A stretch of DNA of 64,000 nucleotides from Serilophus lunatus (taxonomy: Eukaryota; Chordata; Aves; Passeriformes; Eurylaimidae): assembly GCA_013399895.1 (NCBI GenBank), contig VXBA01005376.1:90876-154875 (forward strand). Reading direction: 5' to 3'. The translations under genes were made by a program, and so were the position numbers. The notes under the pieces were generated by a model. The model did not search any database, was not told the DNA's origin, and saw only the letters and a program-made list of their open reading frames with translations. This document shows positions 14,001 to 26,000 of this stretch, in pieces. Each line of letters begins with the position of its first letter. Within the stretch, counting starts at the first letter, position 1.

Positions 14001-17000
14001 TATCTGAGCTTGGATTGCAATACTGGTTCAGCATACTGCAACATACCTTCAGGTCACAGAAAAAACAACAACAAAAAAAGCAGACATCACTTTTCTTCTT
14101 AAATTACTTAGTTCTACACATAAAGTCATTACATAAAACCTTACCCATGGAAAATTTTCCTCAGAAAGTGGGTTTTTCAAAATACTTTTTATTAGCCACA
14201 AACACAAGAAAGTCCCATATAATGTAACAAGGAACTTAAATTATTTACATTTTAAGTGTGTTTACGTGCTAGAAATGGTCTGAAGATATTGTAGAGAAAT
14301 AAGCTTTAAATAGAAAAGTAGACTAAGTAGAAAACTGTATTCCAAGCAGACACAAAAGTACACAGGAACACTCCCATATTTTACACCTTGGAAACTCATT
14401 TTGTCTCTTTATCAAGATAACTGGAATATGTTCAGGGTCCTTCTATCTAAATTTGTCACTTGCAAACTGCCAAAAAAATCTATTATACAGGATGAACCAC
14501 AAAAATAAGTTAAATGTAAGCCAAATGTATTTTGACCTGCTAAACCATAGTATTTAAGAACCTTTATACTTAAAAGCACCTCCTACTATACTTTTTCTGA
14601 TTTCAATAGCTTCTAAAGATCCTCAAACAATCTTGGGGCAGGCCATAGAAAGATTGTTCACTTGATATTGCATTTGAATATTCTTAATGAAAAATACAGA
14701 AGTGAGTCTCAATATTTCAGGCAACTGAGAGCAGTATTTCTCTGCTTTAAAACCCAAATCTTTCTGTTAATTTCTAGATACAGCATGGCAGCACGTGCTT
14801 TTAACTTCTAAAACTCGATCAGGTAACCCTTACACTAGAACATATAATTTGCATCAGTCCTGACAGAGGTGAGTGAAGGCTAAGAAAGGCAGAGAGGGAC
14901 AGATCTTTCAGTGACTAGACAGAGGTGAACACAGTTTTAAGACTAATGTCTACTTACTCCTGTATCCTGTTAAAGGTACTAGTCAATACCAAATCCTTCA
15001 CATGAAGGAACAGATGAATAACACAGCTGGAACTATTGTGTAGTACAGGTTTTGCAGAAAAAAAGGGTTTTTATGGTGTAAGATTAAGAGTAAAATATCT
15101 ACCTAGAATGGGGGCATTGGTATGGAGTAGAAAGGCATGTAATAGGAGGCACCATAAACAACCTCAAAAAGTGATACAATTTGGTTTCTCCTAAAGCTTG
15201 ACAAGGCCAGCAGTTCTCTAAATGCAAAAATGCACTTAAGTGGAGATTTAATCTAACATTAAGTAAAAAACCTTGCTTGAATAAAGAAAAAAGATTTAAG
15301 AAAATAACTCAGATCCTGATTTATGCAGAGCCATGCAATGTAAATAAACATAAAGGTAAGTATCCATTAATTGAGAAATACTATTAAATCTCTATTTTGG
15401 AATGTCTTCTGACCAATCCATCAGTATGACTGTTTTCATATTGGAGCTGTTCACATAGTTCTTTATTTATACTGCAAGACTAACCAAAGACCCCAGTTAA
15501 TGTCTTAATATGGTAAATACTATCCAGCAATACAGACATGAAGTATTCCTATCCCTAGCAGTATTGACTATTTTAGGAGTATATTAAAAATACAGTACTT
15601 TTATTGTAATGTCTAATTAGGTATTTATCTTTATATCTTTTATCTTTATCTTTTATCATACTTAATAATTTATTATTATTGTCCTAATGAATAACCCCCT
15701 ATAATCCAATCTTCAGTAACACCAAGATTTAAAAAAAACCCTGTTGGAGTAGACATTTTATTTCTGTTGTAGCTTTGAACCTAGGATTATTCACAAATTC
15801 TCATGAAATTCTTGTTTTTCCAGCATTTATGTGATTTTCACAGAAAATGCCTATACAATCTCCCTATCCCAACAATGTTATTAATGTTATGCTCTACACC
15901 CCTGTATGAGCATTGGTGGATATGTACAGTATACGTCAAAATTTGGTGTTCTGATTTAACTGTATCACCACCTTTAAGCCTGTGTATTTTTCTACCATAG
16001 AAGGTGGTAGCTAATACTGAAAATGGAGTTGTAACAGAGTGGGAAAAAAACCTTCCTGCTTAAATAGAAATCATCTCTTCTGTAAGCATTTTTCCTAGTG
16101 AAGACACATTGGCTAATATAATACTTCAACCTCATCCCTTTTATCTTATAAAGGATATCCTGTAAAATTCCACCTTTCAGGAAAGCCCCTGGTTCTCACG
16201 GATTTTCTGAAATTGCATTTCCTTTAAAAAGAAGAGTCACTTGACAGCTCTAGAAACACTGATGGCTGACACAATTGGAAGAGAAGGCCTTTAATGATCT
16301 CACCTGATGTGGCCACTCTCACGCTGAGAACAACCCGAGGGAGCTGACAGCAGAAGTAAGAATTTCCAGATTGTACAATTTCCAGTCCTTTCTCAGAGCT
16401 GTTCTTTCTTCCTCCTCCATCAAGTCCACCCTAGCCCCAGCAGCAGCAGATTTCATTGCTGGCAGAGTCCCTGCAGCCACTGAGCACCCTAGTGTATTCC
16501 AAGTGCCACACAGGCCATCAGAATCTTTTTGGCTTGGATTAGACAAACTGCAGTCAGATGTGGTTAATGTTGATGAGATGAACAAGAGGCTGCATGGCTT
16601 GTCACTGCTTTATTCAAGTACTCATGAGATGTTATTTGAGTAGCTCAAGAGTAATCCCTGTCCCGTAACACTTATCTCCCTCAAAAAAAAGTAAAATAGA
16701 ATTTCAAGAACTTTTAAAATATTCCTTCATGACTAAACTTTTAATTTCACAACCAAGAAGTATCAAGAAAATAACCATTTTACTGAGCTTCAGGATTTTT
16801 TTTTTTTAGAAACAGGACTAATCACATAATTGATAACAAGTCCATGGCAATATAAAACTCATTAGTTTTAAGTATTTCTGTAATAACCAGCTATTTTCAA
16901 ATTATCAAAAGTATCAAGATCAGAAGATTATGAAACAGTTGCCCTTTCCTTTAACACAAGTTTATGAATCATGTAATAGTTGGTGAAGCTTTTAATTCCA

Positions 17001-20000
17001 AATTTGGAGAGAACCAAATGAGTAAGTACATGTATCACATTTCACCTGAAACCATTTAATATACTCCCCCCACTCAATTTCATTAAATTGAGTAGTATAA
17101 AAAGGTGAAATTAGACATTTCACCTGTAACTCTATTGAATTGGCAAGAGGAGGCTTTTTTAATTTAAGCTGATGTTGAAAAATACAAACAGATTCCCAAA
17201 TATCTTTACTTAAGTCTGATAAAATCCCAGCATTTACATCACTTGGATTGAAATTCCTCAAGTTCTTTTTCATCTCTTTCTATAAGAATTTCAATCTACC
17301 ATCTCAGGAAAAAGCAGTATAATACATCCTATAGAAAGAAAGTATGTTCTGCACATGTGCATTAAATCACAATCAGAAAATAATCAGCTGTATTAAATAT
17401 TTTGTTAAAAAGTCTTAAATACTATCTAAAATGCTAAAATTATGTCCGCATCATATAAAATAATTGTATTGCCTTGAAAGAAAATATAATCTAATTAAAA
17501 ATTTTTCAGCCACTGACAGTCAAGAGAATTCATAGTAAATTAAAGTCAATAATTCAAAAGGCATTCAAGTAAGAGAAATAATCACTTGTTTTAATGATTA
17601 GAGTTCCCTAATATGAACAGCTGAAAACGAACAAAGCAGTGTCACCTCTTGGAGCAGAATTATCTTTATTCCTTATACTTTGTACCATACAGTTTGAGTT
17701 AATATAGGGTAAATCCATAACTTACCAATATTACTACTGTGTTTGAAAGGTTACAATTTTTCATCCTGCCATACTCCTCCACCAAATCTCTTTTAAACAA
17801 GGGATTCGTTTTGGGGTAGATTTCAGTGCTACTGTTTTATTATTTTTAGACTACTAAAGACAATATTTGGTATTTTACTTGAAAGTAAGAATCAAAAATT
17901 CTTTAGGAAAAATATCTTTGCAATTACCTGAATTCAGCTTATGTCTACATGAAGGCATTAAAAATTTAGCTCCAGAAAGCAGTTTGACTGGATGTTCACC
18001 ACCAGCTTACCTTATACAGATCTACTAAAGATTTTTGATTTTTATCTGTCCATGACTTTTTCCAGACAGCACTGAAACTATGCCAAATTACGTCAAAAAA
18101 ATAAGTTCAGCATTTTCTATCCTTATAGCTGAGCCTTTCCTTGACTTTAAATGTGCTTGCTTTTGGAAGCTGCTGCTTTAACACAGTGTAAAGCTGTGGC
18201 TTTAACACAGTGTGAAGAGGAATCCTGAGGAGTCAGCATTTTCTAACAGTGAACTGGACAAGACAGAAGGACAAAAATGAGAATGAAGCAGAGAATGAAC
18301 ACAGCTCAGTCACCAATATTTATTACTTATTAATTCTACTAGCTTTAGGAGCATGTAATTGGAGTATAATCCTTAACATAAAAAATTTAAATAGTTCAAC
18401 ATTATTAGACTTAATCTTAAAAGAAATTATAAAACAGCAAGAGCACTTGAACTGCTAAAGGTAAATGGTTCTACTGGGTTTTGCTGGCCATGTGATCGGG
18501 TTTTGCTAAGCTGAGGTTGGCTACAGAGGTAGCCTCTGTGGGAAAAGGCCAATTGCTGTCCTGTGTTCAACAGAGCCCTTTTCCAGCTGGCTCCACTGTA
18601 GACCAAAGCTGAGCCAAATTTGTTTGTGGCACCTCTGTAAAAACATTCAAGAAAGGGAAAAAAAAAAAAAATCACTGGACAAGTAGAAAGGGACAGCAGT
18701 GCAGGGAGCAGAGTGAGAAACAGCAGATGGAACACCAGAGTCAGAGGAGGAGGTGGTATTCCACTGCACCAGAGCAGATATTCCATATAGCTCATGAAGG
18801 ACACAGGATGGAGCAGATATTCCCTGCAACACTTAGAAGAGCCCACACTGGAGAAAATGGGTATTTCCTGAAGAAACTGGGAAACCTTTTTTTTTTCCTC
18901 CTGGAGTACTGCAGCCTAAAAGAGAGCTCACACTGGAGCACAGGAAAATGTAAGGAGGAAGGAGAGGCAGAGAGAAAACACTACCAGAGCACATTTCCCC
19001 TTCATGCCCTCTGCACTGAACAGGGAGACTGGTAGAGGAGTATGGAGTGAAGTAGTTAAGCTGAGCTTGGGGGAAGGAAATGTGCTGTTCTAATGTTTGG
19101 CTTCATCACTACCCAAATTCATTTAAATTTATTTTCTCCAAGTTGAGTCTGTTTTGCCCATAACAGTAAGCAATAATAAATTTCCCCATTTTTGTTTCAA
19201 CTCCTGTGTTTTCTCATCCTATTTTCCTCTTCTGTCCCACTGAGGAGGGGAGTGAGTGGCTGCGTGGGAGTCTGGCCCTTAGCCAAGGTACCATGCCACA
19301 CCTGTACATGCAACTGTCAGAACAATATTTTGACTTACTAGAAGAAGTAGGTTTCTTTTTTTCTGGACTTCTTGTATCTTCCATTTCTGCCTCAGTGCTC
19401 TCACTGGCTGCAGCTGCTGCCTTTCTTCTTTTCTGAAGAAAAAAACAGCAAAAAAAAGCGTGATTGAACTCAGAAGCAGGGAAGACCAAAAAAAGGTAGA
19501 AAATATCTACACAAGATGTTCCCTAATTTTAAGCATTATTTCTCCACATTTTATAAAACATCTCCAGTCATGGAGGAAACTTATTTGTATATTAACACAA
19601 GAATACTAGTACGAAGCAATACACAATTTAAAAGGCCAGTTCCCCCATCTACTTTAGGAACTGCAATTTTAATGTTTGAAAACATGAGTTTTTATGATCA
19701 AAACTTGCTTTTTTTCATTTATATTGAATAACTGTTACAAAAGGAGCAATGTGAAAAACCTTCAAGAACACATGAAAACATTTTACCCTAAGTTCACATT
19801 AATTGCTTTTTTAAAAAGCAATTACACCTCATTAAATTCAAGTTTATCTGGTTCCTTGCTTCTTAAGGAATTCTGTGCACTCTTTAGAAGTAGCTAATAC
19901 CCTCTGACAGCACTTCTTTTTTTTTTCTAATAGCAACTGTGGATTCTATTCCAAAGAGAAGTACTTGGAAAATCTGAACTCTATTCAAGGTACATTATCT

Positions 20001-23000
20001 TAAAACCTCTAAATGGATAGAATTCTTAGTACATGTATCACAATTACTCTCACTATTGCAAAGTATTCTTAAAGTGGTTATGGAAAATTATTGTTTTAAA
20101 GTCACGATTTTTGCAAAGGATGAGTTGACCTGTATCAGACAGATGAAAAGTGACGAACACTGGAAGAGTTTACCTTTCCCTTTTTTTATTTCTTTTTTAA
20201 TTGTGTAAGACTAGAGCTTCACTAATATAGCTTTATAAGTGGCTACAACTTCACACAGCTTATGAGAGAAGGGGAGAGTGCATTACATCTTTCCTTTCCA
20301 AAGTGTTGCTTCATGATTACCATCTAAACCCTGCTGGGCTGAACAGATTGGTTCGATAATTACATACAATAACTGCAGTGGGCAGGTAACCCTCAGCTGG
20401 CACAGGGCAGCTCCCCTGTGAGAACTTCCATATGCAAACTGCACTGATGGAGTGCATTAGGTACATCTTTCCTGCCGGTGCACAGGCCTGATTACCGCCA
20501 GCCAAGACTCCAAGGTTAGCATGTCAGCAGATTTGTGATGCATTAGGCAGGAATAAACACAGACACTTTTGTTCATTCTGACCAAAATTAAGGAGGACTA
20601 TTTCAGCACTGCACTGCTTTTATATGAGAGATAATGTATTTCTCTCAATTGTACTAGGAAACATTTTAAATGCTCATCAGAAAAATAGATATTCAATACG
20701 CGTTACACAAAAGCAAAATACATTCATCTTGTTTCCAAGCTTATTTAATAAAAAGTGGTTTCTTAATCTTGATGCAGGTGAATTACATGGCAGTAAAAAT
20801 CAGGCAGCATTCATCTGACAAAAGCAGCACCTGCACATCTGAACCATTAGAAGGGACCAAAAATCACTAAGACCCGTATTTTTCCAGGTTACTTCACTCC
20901 TCATATTTCCCAGTAACTCTTCAAAACTGAGCAACAGTCCTTGTACTAAATAATTTAGTCAAGAACTCGAAATACTTCCTCCAACTCACAGTACTGCTAG
21001 CTTCTTGTTCTGCTAGAACTATCATAAAATACCACACACAAACTAACATGTGTTTACTATAAAGAAGAAAAAAAATCCTCAAGCAGAACTGTGGACTGTC
21101 TTTCGTTTACTCATACATCTGGGGAAACTTGAGTCATGATATAGAAAATAAAATGCTAACTTTTAATATAGCAGCTATCTGTAGGTTTTACCCTGACACC
21201 AAAACTGAGATTTCAGAACAACCGTCCTTATGTGCAACATATCATGCCCATCATGGCTCAACTAGCTATACAAGCTGAAGGCACAGGAGAATTTTACACC
21301 CTAAGAATGCATTTACACAGAAGCTAGAAATAGTGTCTCCTAGCTATGAAACAGCTGAACTTCAGAACATCATGTAACACTTTCTTAAGAAAATATTATG
21401 GTAGATTGCAGGAAAAGAAATGAAGAGTAGGTGTGTTAAGACCTGTTGTGATTAAAGATCAGTAGAGCCAAAATGTCACAGATATTCTGTACTGGAGGAC
21501 GCAGTCTTCTCAAAGGTAGATGCCAGGCTGCATTATTCTTTTCCAAAATAGGCAATAAGCATGCCAAAAGGAATTCAGCATGTGCTAGAAGATACTGGCT
21601 CTCAGAAGCGACACACTGCTCATTGATGACAAATTATCTTTATGAAAAGAAGTTTTCAACAAAGTTGGGAATTTGGAGCTTATCTTTAAGACACCAAGTC
21701 ATCACATTGAGCTCCCCATCACAGCTGAAAATATGTATCATTTTAATGAACACTTGATGTTCTTCCTTTCTCCAAGTTTTTAGCTGTCCAACTGTTCTCA
21801 ACTTGTACAAACTGTCTTCTCATTCTCTTACACTCTCACTAAGGTCTGATACCCTCTGGAAGAAAAGCCTAGTAGCTTGAGTTCCCAAACATATATTCTA
21901 GAAAGGCAGACAACCTGCTTAAGACTCTCTTTTCATTTATCCTTGAAGAAAAGTGAAAAAATCGGCCTAGAAAGGACTGACACAATCTATTCTTCTACCC
22001 TAATCTATACCACAGCTTTAACAAAGCCTACAAAATCCAACACATAAGGAAAAGTCATCTGTCCCACTGTTTGGTCAAAAGCAAGAAGGTTATGTCGACC
22101 TGGTGTCCATCAATCTTACTCTGTTTGGACGCTCCAACAGAAGCTGGTATGAAATCCACTGAAATATGAAGCAGAGAGCTGAAAACACTCAAAAGGGGCA
22201 AAAACGCTCATTGTTTTATCCTAAGTGCTTGAACGTATTTGTGACAACTGAGCAAGTTTACTGTGCATATGGTTCCCTCAAAGTAAAGGGGGGAAAAAAA
22301 AAACCAAACCACTATCAAAACTAGCTCCTTTTTAATGCCAGTAGGTAAGAACCTACGATACAGTATTATCTCACCCTTTGGGAACATCTTGACTGATATT
22401 GGCTAAAGAAATATGACTTTTGAGGTTTTATTCCACTGAAAATGTGCACCAGACATCTCTGCTGGACAAGGACATTAAAGGTCACAGATGTTGGCTCTGC
22501 AGCAGGCCAAGTTATTCAGCAAAGAAACCAGCCAACCATTAAAAACAGATTTTTTTTTTTTTTTTTCCCCAACATACAGGTCTCAAGCCATGTCAAACCA
22601 TGGGGGGAAGAGAAGAACTTATGCTAATGAACTTTCCCTTTGGACAGACCTTTACATGCAGTTCAGTAGAAAATATTAGTAGAGATCACAGCTGTACAAT
22701 TTTAACCAAAATACTATTTACTGGACAAAAAGAAATAAGAAAAGTTGCACATACATTCTCAGAAGAATTCAGGATCCCACAGCTTTTTTCTTTTCTGTTT
22801 TTTGCCCATTTTTACTGATCATGTTGGTAAGCGGGCAACATTCTTATACTATTACCCTACATTATAATACTCAGTTCCCTGGTTCATGCTAAAGGAACCA
22901 ATAAACTACCCACCTGCTATTAACAAATGTAAATAAAGAACTAATAAATGCAGTTTGAAGTAAGATATAATATTTATTGTCCCATTATCTTACTAGATTA

Positions 23001-26000
23001 TTGTTAGAGGCCATTTCAACATACACTTTCCCTAAAGCTTAAAAAGTCCTTAATGTTGTATTCAAATGGGAATTCAAATCCAGAGTTTAAAGCTTCTTAA
23101 ATACAAGGAATAAAATACCCCCAGCCTACTAATGTATTTAAGACTCATAAAGAGCATATTAGATCATGGTAAACTCAATATGTGAATTCCAAAATCAAAT
23201 ACTTGGCACAAAAGATGTATACTTAAAATTAAGCTTTGGACGAGTCATGAAAGTAAACTAATATGAAATAAAAACTAGACTAATTTCACCTTACATGGAC
23301 TTGGATGCATCTGAAATTTTACCAATTTAAAGAAATAAGTAAATTAACCAAATGTTCATCTGTTCAAATGTATACGTGGTATACAAATGCTGTAATCCAA
23401 GGGACTATCTACTATAAAAGTACACCTATAACCATAATTCTCTATTAAGTTTTAATAACAATTAGTGAAGTTAGAGAAAAAATGTGTATGACTAGGAGTT
23501 AGACATTTCATTATTCAATTATTTCTTACTGGACAAAGTTATGGCATCTACTTCCAACACCACACTACCCCTTACTTAGCTCAACAAAATGCTGACATGT
23601 AAGCTGACATGAAATTTTAGAGTAAAACCTTTTGTACGGGATTTGTTTGAAAGTCTCCATTCTCTGACAAGCTGAAGTCAAGTACTCCATCATCTTTTTG
23701 CCCAATGGCCTTGAGTCCTTGCAGAAGTATTTCTCGGAAATGCTGATAGACAGGTTTCTCTTCATAGCTCAGCAGCTTCACCTTTTCCATATACTTGGCT
23801 ATTTCATCTAAAGAAATGGCACCTCCAATTAATTTCTATTTGAAAACATTTTAATCATTCACTGTTACCACAAAAGAGACAGAAATTATGCATGCACTAC
23901 TTATGCTATTTTTGAAATGGTTATTTATAAACTCATAATAATTATGTCTTTACTACAACACGTTTTAGAAAAAAATTACATCAAGGTTCATTACCCAGTG
24001 ATGACAGCATCACTGTTTTTAACATGTTCATTGCAAAGCAGAAAAGAGACAGTTGTAAAAAAGTATAATAGGCCAATCTTCACCAGTGAATGCTTGTTTA
24101 TATGGTATTTCTTAGGCCTGTATTTAAAAATGTGGAAAAGGAAATTTAATGTTATCTAAGAACTTCATCAGCTCAAGATGGAAATATATATTAAATAAAA
24201 TGTGAAACATTAGACCACTGAAAAAACAGACAAATTATACTTGACAGAGAACTCCTCTGATCACCAGCAATAGCCAAAAATAACTAAATATCAAGGTCCC
24301 AAGAAAGTGTACTTCTTATAGAGTAAGGGTTTATTTCATTTTAAATAATGTACTCAGCAAATCACCAACACCAAATAGGAACAATCTACCCTTCAGTGTA
24401 GATTTTAATTTGCATCTCAAAAATCAGTTGTGAAAAACCAATTTATGCATCCCCCATTTGGAATTATACTGTCCTTAGTCAGGACAGTACAGTAGCAGTG
24501 ACTACAGTGTCTGCAGTTCAGATAACTGTGGCCAAAAGGAAGAGGCTGAACTTCTAAGCAACATGACATGTTGTTGTTCCCAATTGAAAAGAAGAAGAAA
24601 AGTAGGTACAAACTTCAGAAAACACGTATTTAAAAATAGCTCCTCTTACCTGGTTTATTTTTCCCAGGAAAGCATTTGTCCATCAAAACGCAAATATTAT
24701 CTCTACAGCTGAAAAACAAAATTATTCAAAACTACTGTTCCTTTTGAATTTTTAATCTTGCCCTGATTCTTAAACTTAAAAAGTTCTGATACGCTTTTTG
24801 AGTACCCAGCTTGGGCCACTATCAAAGACAGGAAACATTACTACATAAACCTTTGTTAAGGCTTATTATGGCCATTTCTAGGTGTGTAGTAAATTTCAGA
24901 ACCTGAGGAATGACAGATAGGCTACCTGAAATACAGTAACTTAGTCTGTTACAGTAGCTGTTTTGTTAAACGGTTTTTGATTCTTACAAAAGCAAGCAAG
25001 TAGAAGACTGAAAAAAAGAAGTGATCCATTTTAAACTCTCACATATCAATGCTAAGGAAGCCAGATAACAAATATTTGTGAATGAGACAGAAACTGCTGT
25101 GCTGGGACAGCTCTTTTCATATTAAGTATCTGATACAAGAAGGTTGATTTGGGCTGAGGGAAAGACAAAGGAAAATAATTTAAAAATCTCACAATAGTAG
25201 CAGTCTAGCTGGATTGATGCTCACAGACATGTAAGACTCCCCTTTAGCTTTCACCTCTGCCACTAACTTCAGAGTATGGTATTACAAAGGCGATTCCACA
25301 TATTCTACACTTCTCTTCCTGTAAAGCAGGACTAATGGTTGCCTGCATTCTGGGGAAAGTGCTTTTTGACTTAACCATGGCAGTGACAGTACTGTGGTGG
25401 AAAAAATAAGTATCTCACACATGCAAAAGAAGACAGTAGAAGAGTACAAGTGAAGTTTAATTACAAGTGAAGGATACATGAGACATGATGAAGGGAAACT
25501 GGAAGGCATACAAAGCAATAGCCTACCCACCGAAATGGAGCATACCTAAAGTACAAATCACTTCTGCACGAAGACATTTTCATTTTCAAAAGTGGAAGAA
25601 AACAAGTAGTTTCTCACCTGATTTTTGAGTCTCTGACAAAATTTGGATCTTTCAAATTATCTTCCCATGGTAGATGGCCACTAAGCCAATGAATCATACA
25701 GTAACCCAAAATTTCCAGATCACCACGTCTTGATGGTGCTAAATATAAACACACACAGAAAAAAAAAACCCAACCATAGCACCAGCTAATAAAGTACACA
25801 CAGTTTAACAACAGTAAAAATTTGTACATAGGATAAGACAATAGAAAGTCGATGCTAACAATGTAACACTACTTTATCTGTTATTTATTTCTTTATTTTA
25901 GCATGAAAGCTAGGAAGGAAAGTTCTTGTATCTGGAAGAATAACTTCATTTTCAATTCCTTTATGAATCTCTTCTATTCAAAGACATGACATGCTACAGT

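Larger units (their letters stand above)
11041..19338 (-). other. VRK1: VRK1 intron 12 (8.3 kb)
   Basis: The longest of the introns between coding exons. It holds two ERV LTRs (11451-11950 minus; about 18471-19300 plus), a short tandem duplication of GCTTTAACACAGTGT at 18173-18213, and a TATCTTT-type simple repeat (15627-15658). The stretch 12.0-18.4 kb is otherwise featureless AT-rich DNA; the patch 16320-16640 is GC-richer but unrecognised. Confidence 0.75.

Noticed and set aside
18427..18846. 139-codon minus-strand frame
   Set aside because: Lies almost entirely in the ERVL-like LTR, so it is non-coding LTR sequence.
23565..23765. Minus-strand frame starting MKRNLSISISEKYFC
   Set aside because: It is VRK1 exon 11 read in the wrong frame. 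The frame that joins with neighbouring exons reads EIAKYMEKVKLL.
23808..23822. Alternative VRK1 exon 11 acceptor (TTGGAG) 15 nt upstream
   Set aside because: In frame but with a weak pyrimidine tract, and it would insert five residues absent from human VRK1. The acceptor CCATTTCTTTAG fits better.
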